From Lachnospiraceae bacterium (GTDB taxonomy: Bacteria > Bacillota > Clostridia > Lachnospirales > Lachnospiraceae): DNA of 38,541 nucleotides. The position numbers were made by a program, and so were the translations under genes. Below the pieces are notes generated by a model. The model searched no databases and had not been told where the DNA came from. It saw nothing but the letters and a program-made list of their open reading frames with translations. The DNA is taken from contig JAFZOW010000094.1 of NCBI GenBank assembly GCA_017552715.1, forward strand, positions 1 to 38,541. The letters are read 5' to 3'. Within the stretch, counting starts at the first letter, position 1. Every line of letters starts with the position of its first letter. This document shows positions 23,652 through 32,285 of this stretch, in pieces.

Positions 23652-24641
23652 ATGAACGTTATCGCCAATATGTTTGCCTTTAAGGAGGATTATTCCGCCT
23701 CCACGCAGCTTAAGCAGTCCGATGCGGGCAAACGCTATGAACTGTATATGCAGAATATGGTGGTCTCCCTGGTCTCCGCAAAGCTTAAGAACCCGGAGGA
23801 CGAGGTGCTGCTTGTGGCCACGGACGAGCCTCCGAAGCAGTATCTGGATATCCTTAAAAAGTATCAGATCCGGAACGTGATAGTCCCCTACGAAGAGAAG
23901 TATCAGGCGGGTAAGGAATTCACCTGGTCCCTGATCTTTTACCGTTTCTCCGCCCTGGATTATCTTCTGTCCGTGCCGGAGTATGAGCGGATCTGCCTGA
24001 TCGATACCGATACCCTGTGTACCCGGGAGCTTAAGGAACTCTGGGAGGAATGCTCGGATGCCATGATGCTCTACCCCGTAAATCACAGCTATGAGCATAA
24101 CGAGCGGAAGATGATAAGGGATTTTTACCGGGAGCTTCGGGAGAAAGGCAGTGAGCAGTATGCGCAGTGCCCGGAACAGCTGCCGCTTCCCCATTACGGC
24201 GGGGAATTCTTCTGCGGGCCGGCTAAGGCACTGCGGGAGTTTACGGAGATCGCCAAGGGCATATTCTTTACTTTTAAGGAAAAGGGCTTCCCCGGGAATC
24301 CCAACTTTAATGACGAACATGTCTTTTCCATAGCCGCAGCGCTGTACAGGGCACAGGGAAAGCCCGTGCTGGAAGCCGCGGCTTATATCTGGCGTTACTG
24401 GACGGAAAAGCGTTTCTACCTGGTAGCCACCAATACCGTTTACAATCCGGTGTGTATCTGGCATGTGCCCGGAGAGAAGGATAAAGGGATGCTCCTTCTT
24501 TACCGTTATTTCCTGAAGCACGGGGAATTCCCCGATATCCCCGGGGCGGCAAAGCTTCTGGGCATCGCCCCCGCAAAGCGTCCCTATCCCCTGATGAGTC
24601 TTTATGCGCAGTGGGTCCGCCGCTGTGCGGGGAAGAAATAG
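23652..24641 (+). CDS. Glycosyltransferase, GT8/glycogenin-like
   Basis: A 329-residue cytoplasmic protein with a GT-A-type layout. The N-terminal segment suggests nucleotide-sugar binding (NPEDEVLLVATDEPPKQYL). ERICLIDTDTLCTREL near residues 115-130 carries the DxD metal/nucleotide-sugar motif (DTDT). GGEFFCGPAKALREF near 183-197 and NFNDEHVFS near 217-225 are typical of acceptor and catalytic loops. No membrane helix is seen. Donor and acceptor cannot be read from sequence. It follows tyrA by 11 bp behind a GGGGGAG site, so it is probably cotranscribed although functionally unrelated. It ends with TAG. Confidence 0.8.
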   Translation: MNVIANMFAFKEDYSASTQLKQSDAGKRYELYMQNMVVSLVSAKLKNPEDEVLLVATDEPPKQYLDILKKYQIRNVIVPYEEKYQAGKEFTWSLIFYRFSALDYLLSVPEYERICLIDTDTLCTRELKELWEECSDAMMLYPVNHSYEHNERKMIRDFYRELREKGSEQYAQCPEQLPLPHYGGEFFCGPAKALREFTEIAKGIFFTFKEKGFPGNPNFNDEHVFSIAAALYRAQGKPVLEAAAYIWRYWTEKRFYLVATNTVYNPVCIWHVPGEKDKGMLLLYRYFLKHGEFPDIPGAAKLLGIAPAKRPYPLMSLYAQWVRRCAGKK

Positions 24642-24667
24642 ATTCAGAACATATGTTCGCAAACCCC

Positions 24668-24696
24668 TTGACTTATGTTTACCTATTTGCTATAAT
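24668..24696 (+). promoter_or_regulatory. Promoter of the topoisomerase operon
   Basis: TTGACT at 24668-24673, a 17-bp spacer, and TATAAT at 24691-24696. The roughly 90-nt leader contains pairing segments (GAAGGC/GCCTTC near 24713-24741 and CCTGC/GGCAGG near 24740-24766) that could form alternative hairpins. Gyrase and topoisomerase promoters are often supercoiling-sensitive. Confidence 0.85.
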
Positions 24697-24793
24697 CTGT
24701 ACCGTGCGTGCCTGAAGGCTACTAAATATGGTGGTGCCTTCCTGCGCTCTTTGCGTGCGGGCAGGCATTAATCAAATGATATGCGAGGAGATC

Positions 24794-26725
24794 ATGGCAG
24801 AAGAGATACGAAATGACAGTTACGGCGCCGAGAACATAGTGGTGCTGGAAGGCCTGGAGGCGGTACGCGTCCGTCCGGGCATGTATATAGGAAGTGTTTC
24901 TACCAAAGGTCTGAACCATCTGGTCTACGAGATCGTAGACAATTCTGTGGATGAACATCTGGCGGGGCATTGTGATCACATCTGGGTGACGCTGGAAGCA
25001 GACGGCAGCGCCACCGTGGAGGATGACGGCCGCGGTATGCCCGTGGAGATGCACGCCAAGGGCATAAGCGCCGAGCGTCTGGTATTTACTACCCTGCATG
25101 CCGGCGGTAAGTTTGACGATACGGCCTATAAGACCAGCGGCGGTCTGCACGGCGTGGGCAGCTCGGTGGTGAACGCCCTGTCCAGCCATCTGAAGGTTAC
25201 CATCAAGCGTAACGGCCACATATACGAAGATGAATATCAGCGGGGCGAGCCCATCACGGAGCTTAAAGGAGGCCTGCTTCCCGAACTGGGGAATACGAGA
25301 AAGACCGGTACCCGGGTGAACTTTACCCCGGATGATACGATCTTTGAAAAGACTTATTTCAAAGCCGAAGATATCAAGTCACGCCTCCATGAGACCGCCT
25401 ATCTGAATCCAAAGCTTACCATCTACTTTAAGGATGCCAGGCACGAGGAGCCCGATGAAGTGGAATTCCATGAGCCGGAAGGGATACGGGGCTTTGTGTC
25501 GGCCCTCAACAAGGGGAAGGAAGCCGTGCACGATGTGGTATACTTCTCCGGCGAGCAGGAAGGCGTGGAAGTGGAAGCTGCCTTCCAGTATGTGAATGAG
25601 TTTCACGAGATCGTGCTGGGCTTCTGTAATAATATCTATAACGCCGAGGGCGGTACCCATATCACGGGCTTCAAGACCCAGTTCACCACGGTGATCAATA
25701 CCTATGCCCGGCAGCTGGGTATACTGAAGGATAAGGATGCCAACTTTACCGGCCCCGATGTGCGTAACGGCATGACGGCGGTGATCTCCATCAAGCACCG
25801 GGATCCCCGCTTTGAGGGACAGACCAAGACCAAGCTGGACAATCCGGATGCGGCCCGTGCCGTGAGCAAGGTGACGGGAGATGAGTGCGTTCACTGGTTT
25901 GACCGTAACCTTGAGGTCTTAAAGAACGTCATCGGCTGTGCCGAAAAGGCTGCCAAGATCCGCAAGAGTGAGGAGAAGGCCAAGACCAATCTGCTGACGA
26001 AGCAGAAGTATTCCTTCGATTCCAACGGAAAGCTGGCCAACTGCGGTTCCAGGGATGCTTCGAAATGCGAGATCTTCATCGTTGAGGGTGATTCCGCCGG
26101 CGGCTCGGCCAAGACCGCCCGCAACCGTGAATTCCAGGCCATCCTGCCCATCCGGGGCAAGACCCTGAACGTGGAGAAGGCCAGTATCGACAAGATCCTG
26201 GCCAATGCCGAGATCAAGACCATGATCAACGCCTTCGGCTGCGGCTTTTCCGAGGGCTACGGCAACGACTTCGATATCACAAAGCTCCGTTACGACAAGA
26301 TCATCATCATGGCGGATGCGGATGTGGATGGTGCCCATATCTGTACCCTTCTGCTGACGCTGTTCTATCGTTTCATGCCGGAACTCATCAGCGAGGGCCA
26401 TGTATATATCGCCATGCCGCCGCTGTATAAGGCGGTGCCTTCCAAGGGTAAGGAAGAGTATCTTTACGATGACGCGGCCCTGGCAAAATATCGCAAGACC
26501 CATAAAGGGAACTTTACCCTCCAGCGCTATAAGGGCCTGGGAGAGATGGATGCGGAACAGCTCTGGGAGACCACCCTGGATCCCGAGCGCAGGCTTTTGA
26601 AGCGGGTGGATATAGAGGATCCCATCCTGGCTTCGGATACCACGGAACTGCTCATGGGCAGCGAGGTGGCCCCCCGCCGGAGCTTCATTCACGAAAACGC
26701 CACCGATGCGGTTTTGGATGTATAA
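24794..26725 (+). CDS. parE: Type IIA DNA topoisomerase subunit B (ParE/GyrB)
   Basis: ATPase subunit of a gyrase/topoisomerase IV heterotetramer that controls supercoiling or decatenates chromosomes. The 643 residues are a GHKL ATPase domain (EIVDNSVDE, VEDDGRGMPVE, GGLHGVGSSVVNALS), a transducer domain with the NNIYNAEGGTHITGF and QTKTKL motifs, and a TOPRIM domain (FIVEGDSAGGSAKTARNR, IIMADADVDGAHI) with the C-terminal KGLGEMDAEQLWETT. The start at 24794 follows GAGGAG; a longer frame from 24728 is not supported. The gyrB-versus-parE call rests on the partner lacking a clear GyrA box, so it is tentative. The subunit A gene lies 15 bp downstream. Confidence 0.85.
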   Translation: MAEEIRNDSYGAENIVVLEGLEAVRVRPGMYIGSVSTKGLNHLVYEIVDNSVDEHLAGHCDHIWVTLEADGSATVEDDGRGMPVEMHAKGISAERLVFTTLHAGGKFDDTAYKTSGGLHGVGSSVVNALSSHLKVTIKRNGHIYEDEYQRGEPITELKGGLLPELGNTRKTGTRVNFTPDDTIFEKTYFKAEDIKSRLHETAYLNPKLTIYFKDARHEEPDEVEFHEPEGIRGFVSALNKGKEAVHDVVYFSGEQEGVEVEAAFQYVNEFHEIVLGFCNNIYNAEGGTHITGFKTQFTTVINTYARQLGILKDKDANFTGPDVRNGMTAVISIKHRDPRFEGQTKTKLDNPDAARAVSKVTGDECVHWFDRNLEVLKNVIGCAEKAAKIRKSEEKAKTNLLTKQKYSFDSNGKLANCGSRDASKCEIFIVEGDSAGGSAKTARNREFQAILPIRGKTLNVEKASIDKILANAEIKTMINAFGCGFSEGYGNDFDITKLRYDKIIIMADADVDGAHICTLLLTLFYRFMPELISEGHVYIAMPPLYKAVPSKGKEEYLYDDAALAKYRKTHKGNFTLQRYKGLGEMDAEQLWETTLDPERRLLKRVDIEDPILASDTTELLMGSEVAPRRSFIHENATDAVLDV

Positions 26726-26740
26726 GGTAGGAATAAGATC

Positions 26741-28984
26741 ATGCAGGGAAATGAACGTATACTGAAAAGCGAATACTCCGAGGTAATGCAGAAGAACTAT
26801 ATCGATTACGCCATGAGCGTGATCGTGAGCCGTGCCCTGCCGGATGTGCGGGACGGCTTAAAGCCCGTGCAGCGGCGTGTGCTCTATGATATGTATGAAC
26901 TGGGAGTGCGTTACGACAGGCCTCACCGTAAGAGTGCACGTATCGTGGGTGATACCATGGGTAAGTATCATCCCCACGGTGATTCTTCCATATATGAAGC
27001 ACTGGTGGTGATGAGCCAGGATTTTAAGAAGGGCATCCCCCTGATCGACGGTCATGGGAACTTCGGCAATATCGAAGGAGACGGCGCGGCTGCCATGCGT
27101 TACACCGAGGCACGCCTGGCCCGCATCTCCCAGGAGGGCTTGCTGGCAGACCTGGATAAGGATGTTGTGGACTTTATGCCCAACTTCGACGAAACGGAAA
27201 AGGAGCCTACGGTACTCCCGGCCCGTTTCCCCAATCTGCTGGTGAACGGCAGCGAAGGTATCGCCGTAGGTATGGCCACCAAGATCCCGCCCCACAATAC
27301 GGGAGAGGTGATCGACGCCGCCATCGCATATATAAAGGATGAAAATATCACGACCGAAGGCCTGATGAGGTATGTGAAGGGCCCGGATTTCCCTACGGGG
27401 GGTATCGTGATCAATAAAGACGAACTGACGGAGATCTATGCCACGGGCAGCGGCAAGGTGCGTATCCGCGGTAAGGTGGAGGTGGAGCAGGCCAAGGGCG
27501 GCCATGTGCTGCTGGTGATCAGCGAGATCCCCTTTACCATGGTGGGACAGGGCATCTCCAAATTCTTAAGTGATGTGGCTGCTTTGGCGGAAAGCCGCAA
27601 GACCACGGATGTGGTGGATATCTCCAACCAGTCCTCCAAGGAAGGGATACGTATCGTCATTGAGCTTAAGAAGGATACGGATGTAGAGAACTTCAAGAAT
27701 ATGCTCTACAAGAAGACCCGCCTTGAGGATTCCTTCGGCGTGAACATGCTGGCCATCGCCGACGGCCGTCCCGAGACCATGAGCCTGCGGGACATCATCA
27801 GGCATAATGTGGCCTTCCAGTTTGAGCTGAACCGCAGGAAGTATACCAATCTGCTGGCGAAGGAAAGGGAAAAGAAGGAAGTACAGGAGGGTCTCATCAA
27901 GGCCTGCAATGTCATCGATCTGATCATCGAGATCCTGCGGGGCAGTAAAGACAGGCCCCAGGCCAAGGCCTGCCTGGTGGAAGGCGTCACCGAGGGCATT
28001 AAGTTCAAGTCCAGGGAATCCGAGATCATGGCCGGTATGCTCCACTTTACCGAGAGGCAGGCGGATGCCATCCTGGAGCTGCGTCTCTACCGCCTCATCG
28101 GGCTGGAGATCGAAGCCCTGAACCGTGAATATGAGCAGACCACGGCGAACATCTACCGTTACGAGGATATACTGGACCGCCGGGAGAGCATGGCCAACGT
28201 GATCATCGAGGATCTGCAGGCCATGAAGAAGATCTATGCCCAGCCCCGGAAGACCCTGATCGAGAATGCGGAAGAAGCGGTTTATGAAGAGAAGAAGATG
28301 GAAGAGATGGATGTGATCTTCCTTATGGACCGCTTCGGCTACTGCAAGACCGTGGATCCCGCTACTCTGGAGCGCAACCGCGAAGCCATCGAGGCAGAGA
28401 ACGCCTGGATCGTGGAGTGCAAGAATACAGGAAAGCTCTGTGCCTTTGGGAATACGGGGAACCTCCATACCTTCCGTGTGGCGGATCTGCCCCACGGGCG
28501 TTTCCGCGATAAGGGCGTACCCCTGGATAACGTGAGCGGCTACGATTCCCAGTAGGAGGATATACTCTGTGTGCTGAATCAGGCCGAGATCCCCCTGCAG
28601 AGACTGGTCTTTGTGAGCCGGCAGGGCATGATCAAATTTGTAAGCGGGGATGAGTTCGATGTGGCCAAGCGTACCGTGGCTGCCACCAAGCTGGGAGAAG
28701 GAGATACGCTGGTTAAGGTGGCCCTTCTCTATGACGGCAGTTACCTGGCCCTTTTCTCTCATAAGGGCATGCTGCTTAAGATGGACGGGGAGGAGATCCC
28801 CCAGAAGAAGAAGGCGGCCGTGGGCGTGCGCGGCATGAAGCTGGACGGCGGGGATTATGTGGAGCTGGCGGAAGTTGGCAGCATCCATCAGGACAGGCAT
28901 CTGGTGGAGTTTAACGGGAAGCGTATCGACCTTTCGCTGATCCGCTCCCAGAAACGCGATGCGAAAGGTACAAGACTGAAATAA
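26741..28984 (+). CDS. parC: Type IIA DNA topoisomerase subunit A (ParC/GyrA), interrupted by in-frame TAG
   Basis: DNA cleavage-rejoining subunit. With the TAG at 28553-28555 (codon 605) read through, the product is 747 residues, close to the usual family length; otherwise 604. The breakage-reunion core is complete: YAMSVIVSRALPDVRDGLKP (23-42), GDSSIYEALVVM (80-91, the region where quinolone resistance maps), and the catalytic tyrosine Y121 in MRYTEARLA. Coiled-coil and tower segments run to about 490. The C-terminal beta-pinwheel starts near 510 and continues past the TAG (RLVFVSRQGMIKFV, LALFSHKGMLLKM, KAAVGVRGMKL). No QRRGGKG-type GyrA box was found, favouring a topoisomerase IV-like role. 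AGGAGG overlaps the TAG, with a GTG 11 nt further, so split translation is possible. Confidence 0.85.
28553..28555 (+). other. In-frame amber (TAG) codon inside the topoisomerase A gene
   Basis: ...NVSGYDSQ is followed by TAG and then EDILCVLNQAEIPLQ... in the same frame. The remaining 142 codons encode the last pinwheel blades and end with TAA at 28984. The interruption falls in a predicted surface loop between blades. AGGAGG at 28554-28559 overlaps the TAG, and a GTG is at 28571. Confidence 0.92.
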
Positions 28985-29028
28985 AAGCCCTGCATCATGA
29001 TAAGCCGTGACCTAAGGAGAAGTGTCCA

Positions 29029-29589
29029 ATGCTCAGAGTGATAGCCGGATCGGCAAGATCCTTACAACTGAAGACTCCACCCGGGGACGGCACCCGTCCC
29101 ACTACGGACCGCATCAAGGAAACGCTTTTTAACGTGCTGCAGACCGAGGTGCCGGATGCGGTTTTTGTGGACCTTTTTGCCGGCAGCGGAGCCATGGGCA
29201 TCGAAGCACTGAGCCGGGGCGCGAAGAAGGCCTATTTTTTCGAGAGTGATAAGACAGCTGTGGACTGTATCGAGGAGAACCTTAAGCATACAAAGCTTTT
29301 TGACCGGGGTGTGGTCTTTAAGCAGGATGCGGTAGGGGCCCTGAACTACGGCGTACGGGAGGCGGCGGATATCGTCTTTGCCGATCCGCCCTACGGAAAG
29401 GGCTATGACGAGATGCTTCTGGAAGCTGCATCCAGGAGCCGTGCCGTTACGGAAGATACCATCATCGTCATCGAAGAAGAGAAGAAGCGGGATTTTTCCT
29501 TTGCCGCAGGCTACGGGTTTGACATTATCAAGGAAAAGGTATATAAGTCGAATAAGCATGTATTTCTTAAAAGGAGCGACAGCAAATGA
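29029..29589 (+). CDS. rsmD: 16S rRNA (guanine966-N2)-methyltransferase RsmD
   Basis: SAM-dependent methyltransferase acting on 16S rRNA position 966 during 30S assembly. The 186 residues begin [14 protein letters not shown], which leads to the diagnostic [17 protein letters not shown] stretch (residues 23-39). SAM motif I is [20 protein letters not shown] (near 46-65) and the catalytic motif IV is FADPPYGKG (near 116-124). The ribosome site is CTAAGGAG. It overlaps coaD by 4 bp (ATGA), a pairing conserved across Firmicutes. Confidence 0.96.
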   Translation: MLRVIAGSARSLQLKTPPGDGTRPTTDRIKETLFNVLQTEVPDAVFVDLFAGSGAMGIEALSRGAKKAYFFESDKTAVDCIEENLKHTKLFDRGVVFKQDAVGALNYGVREAADIVFADPPYGKGYDEMLLEAASRSRAVTEDTIIVIEEEKKRDFSFAAGYGFDIIKEKVYKSNKHVFLKRSDSK

Positions 29590-30074
29590 AGACGGCGATC
29601 TATCCCGGCAGCTTTGACCCCATGACACTCGGACATCTGGATGTGATCGAGCGCGCAGCCAGCATGTTTGATACGCTGACGGTCTCGGTGCTGAATAATA
29701 AAGCGAAATCCCCGTTGTTTTCTGTGGAGGAACGTGTTAAAATATTGCAGGAAGCGACCGGGCATCTCAGCAATGTACATGTGGATTCTTTTTCCGGACT
29801 CCTCATCGATTATTGCAAAGAGAAGGATGTACATATCGTGATCCGCGGCCTGCGGGCTGTTACGGATTTCGAATATGAACTGCAGGTGGCGCAGACGAAC
29901 CGTATGCTTTCCCATGGGGATGTGGACACGCTCTTTCTGACCACCAGCCTGGAATATGCTTATTTAAGCTCATCTTCCGTTAAGGAGATAGCGGCTTTCG
30001 GCGGGGACATCCGTCAATGTGTACCGGAATTTATGGTACAACGGGTATACGACAAGTTTAAGCGAGGAGAATGA
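29586..30074 (+). CDS. coaD: Phosphopantetheine adenylyltransferase
   Basis: Transfers AMP from ATP to 4'-phosphopantetheine, the fourth step of coenzyme A synthesis. The 162-residue product has the normal length. Motifs are [18 protein letters not shown] with the T-x-G-H nucleotidyl-transferase signature (residues 4-21), the [16 protein letters not shown] segment near 86-101 with the substrate-binding arginine, and the [14 protein letters not shown] motif near 127-140. Translationally coupled to rsmD; the next gene starts 4 bp after its stop. Confidence 0.97.
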   Translation: MKTAIYPGSFDPMTLGHLDVIERAASMFDTLTVSVLNNKAKSPLFSVEERVKILQEATGHLSNVHVDSFSGLLIDYCKEKDVHIVIRGLRAVTDFEYELQVAQTNRMLSHGDVDTLFLTTSLEYAYLSSSSVKEIAAFGGDIRQCVPEFMVQRVYDKFKRGE

Positions 30075-30078
30075 ACCT

Positions 30079-30729
30079 ATGGCAAGGACGAACAGCCAGA
30101 TCGAAAGCACCATCGAGCAGATGGAGGAACTGATCGAACGCAGCAAACCTGTGTTCCTGTCCAGTACCAATATCTCGGTGGACAGGGAGGAGCTGGAGGA
30201 GCTGATCAAGCAGCTGAGGCTTAATCTTCCGGAAGAGATCGAGCGTTACCGCAAGGTGATCTCCAATAAGGAGGCCATCGAGCGCAGTGCCCAGGAAGAA
30301 GCGGACCGTATGCTGGCCCAGGTACGCCAGCAGGCCAATGAGATCCTCTCGGAATCCGAGATCATGAGCCGGGCCCAGAAGCAGGCAGATGATATGGTTG
30401 CCGCCGCTGCCGCAGAGGCCAACCGCATCGTGGAGGAAGCCCAGTATCAGGGTGACCGCTATATGGCCGCTTCCCAGAAATACTTAAGCGATATGCTCCA
30501 GAGCCTTAACAGCATGATCTATGACTGTATCGATAACGCCAGCCGGAATACCAACCGTCTGCTGGATTCCCTCAACGAGGTGGGCCAGACGGTACAGGAG
30601 AACCTGAACGAACTGAGCGGCCAGCCTGTACAGGAAGCGGCTCCGGCACCGGTGCAGGATATGCAACCGGTGGACAGCCAGGGAATGTACGACACGGGTT
30701 CGCTGAACGATAACGGAGGGCAGGATTGA
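30079..30729 (+). CDS. Coiled-coil protein of the coaD cluster, function unknown
   Basis: A 216-residue, mostly helical protein. Glu/Gln/Ala-rich heptad-like segments span about residues 40-150 (REELEELIKQLRLNLPEEIE, AQEEADRMLAQVRQQANEIL, AAAAAEANRIVEEAQ), followed by a helical end and a Pro/Gln-rich tail. It resembles the peripheral-stalk b subunit of ATP synthases or DivIVA-like proteins in composition, but has no membrane helix. Annotators often call such clostridial proteins ATPase-like. The start at 30079 follows AGGAG; an earlier frame start at 30019 lies inside coaD. Its stop overlaps the next gene. Confidence 0.75.
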   Translation: MARTNSQIESTIEQMEELIERSKPVFLSSTNISVDREELEELIKQLRLNLPEEIERYRKVISNKEAIERSAQEEADRMLAQVRQQANEILSESEIMSRAQKQADDMVAAAAAEANRIVEEAQYQGDRYMAASQKYLSDMLQSLNSMIYDCIDNASRNTNRLLDSLNEVGQTVQENLNELSGQPVQEAAPAPVQDMQPVDSQGMYDTGSLNDNGGQD

Positions 30730-31307
30730 AGGTACTGAAAGGAACGTACGGATATATAAAAGCAGGAAGAAAGCGGGAGTGGATACGGACCCTCCTGCTT
30801 TTTTGCATCTCCCTGAGTCTGCTGCTCATCGGCATGCTGGTGGCAAAGCACAGGAATCCGGATATCAGCTGGGGACAGAGCAAGAACAATCTGCTAACGG
30901 TGGCCGCGGTGCTGGGAGTACTGCCGGCGGCCCGTTTTCTGATCTCGGCCATAATGTTCACAAGGGCTTCGAAGTATAGCTGTCCGGCTTCCCTTCACGA
31001 GGCCCTGCTTCCTCTTGCGGAGGGGCACTGTATCGCCTATGAGCTTTATCTTACCGGCTATCAGGAAAACTTCCCTTTATATGCGGTCTGCTGTACCGAT
31101 AACGAGATACTGGCCCTGCTGGCTGAGGGAAAAGCGGAAGCCGGTGAGGAACACATACGGGAAGCTTTGAAAAGGGAAGGGCTGAAAAACGTGACCGTGA
31201 AGCTCTTTACGGAGGAGGGGGCATTTTTGCGGCGCCTGCAGACGGCCTCCGCCGGAGGGGAAAGTGCCGAAAAGCTTCTGACCCTGCTTTATCAGATCTC
31301 GCTGTGA
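30726..31307 (+). CDS. Two-helix membrane protein, function unknown
   Basis: A 193-residue protein starting at TTG 30726 and overlapping the previous stop by 4 bp (TTGA). Two membrane helices are predicted near residues 22-40 (LLLFCISLSLLLIGMLV) and 58-78 (LLTVAAVLGVLPAARFLISAIMF). A soluble cytoplasmic or external domain follows with the pattern YAVCCTDNEILALLAEGKAE. It is not recognised as a named family. Cotranscription with coaD and the coiled-coil gene suggests a membrane partner for the latter, but this is only positional. Confidence 0.7.
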   Translation: MKVLKGTYGYIKAGRKREWIRTLLLFCISLSLLLIGMLVAKHRNPDISWGQSKNNLLTVAAVLGVLPAARFLISAIMFTRASKYSCPASLHEALLPLAEGHCIAYELYLTGYQENFPLYAVCCTDNEILALLAEGKAEAGEEHIREALKREGLKNVTVKLFTEEGAFLRRLQTASAGGESAEKLLTLLYQISL

Positions 31308-31337
31308 TCACAGTTTTGTATTTACGGGAGGAACGCC

Positions 31338-32285
31338 ATGATCAGAAGAAAGGAGTATACACACGTATCCGGAAGTGACGGCCTGGAGCTTTCGGTACTG
31401 CGGATCGAACCGGAGGATACGGAAGATATCAAGGGAGTGCTTCAGCTGGTGCACGGCATGAGCGAGCATAAGGGGCGTTACGAGCCTTTTATGAATTACA
31501 TGGCCGAACGGGGATATATCTGTGTGATCCACGATAACCGGGGCCACGGAGGCAGCGTTAAAGATCCTTCCGACCTGGGTTATATGTATGAAGGTGGCTA
31601 TGAGGCCCTGATCGAAGATATACACGAGATAACTCTGGAGACCAAGGAATATGCCGCAGAGCTCTGTCCCGGGGAGCGGCTTCCCTTTACCCTGCTGGGG
31701 CACAGCATGGGCTCCCTGGCGGTACGATGCTATATACGCCGTTATGACGACGAGCCGGACAAGCTCTGCGTGCTGGGCTGTCCCTCCGAGATGAAGGGGA
31801 TGACGGCGGGACTGGCTCTGGTGAATCTGCTCATCTCCCTGGAAGGAGATAAGGCCCATTCAAAACTGGTGGATCATATCATCTTCTCGGGTTATAACAA
31901 AAGATATAAGGATGAAGGGATACCCAATGCCTGGGTCAATTCCGGAAGGAGGGAAGTGGAGGAGTATAATGCCGATCCCCTCTGCGGCTTCGGCTTTACC
32001 CTGAACGGCTACCGTAACCTGGTATTGCTGACGAAGCTCTGTTATAAAAAGGACGGCTTTGCCATGAATAAACCGGAGCTGCCCATACGCTTCTTCTCCG
32101 GTGGGGAAGATCCCTGTGCCATCTCCAGAGGGGATATAGGAAATGCGGTCCGGCTCCTTAAGCATGCGGGATACCGCGATGTGAAAGCCCGCATGTATCC
32201 GGGCATGCGTCACGAGATCCTGAATGAAAAAAAGAAGGCCTGGGTTTATAAGGACATTTATGATTTTATCGAGGGGAAAGAATGA
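31338..32285 (+). CDS. Alpha/beta hydrolase, monoacylglycerol-lipase-like
   Basis: A 315-residue serine hydrolase of the alpha/beta fold. The oxyanion region [15 protein letters not shown] (near residues 39-53), the nucleophile elbow LLGHSMGS (Ser near 118) and the late MRHEILNE histidine (near 293) form the expected catalytic set, with an aspartate near GGEDPCA. The helical-cap pattern and HGMSEH motif resemble lysophospholipase/monoacylglycerol lipase (PldB-like) enzymes. Directly upstream of glycerol kinase (ATGATGA overlap), it could release glycerol from acylglycerols that GlpK then phosphorylates; this is inference from context. GGGAGG precedes the start. Confidence 0.85.
   Translation: MIRRKEYTHVSGSDGLELSVLRIEPEDTEDIKGVLQLVHGMSEHKGRYEPFMNYMAERGYICVIHDNRGHGGSVKDPSDLGYMYEGGYEALIEDIHEITLETKEYAAELCPGERLPFTLLGHSMGSLAVRCYIRRYDDEPDKLCVLGCPSEMKGMTAGLALVNLLISLEGDKAHSKLVDHIIFSGYNKRYKDEGIPNAWVNSGRREVEEYNADPLCGFGFTLNGYRNLVLLTKLCYKKDGFAMNKPELPIRFFSGGEDPCAISRGDIGNAVRLLKHAGYRDVKARMYPGMRHEILNEKKKAWVYKDIYDFIEGKE

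Noticed and set aside
23638-23655. The tyrA TAG as a third read-through site (TGA four codons later overlaps the next ATG)
   Set aside because: The protein already has its full ACT domain and a normal ribosome site lies between TAG and the next ATG, so an ordinary stop is simpler.
16575-28555. Selenocysteine as the explanation of the internal stops
   Set aside because: Selenocysteine uses TGA, and neither gene has a Cys-type active site or an adjacent SECIS-like hairpin.
24668-31307. Calling the topoisomerase pair gyrB/gyrA
   Set aside because: No GyrA-box motif was seen in the A subunit, so parE/parC is preferred, but with moderate confidence because the motif can be degenerate.
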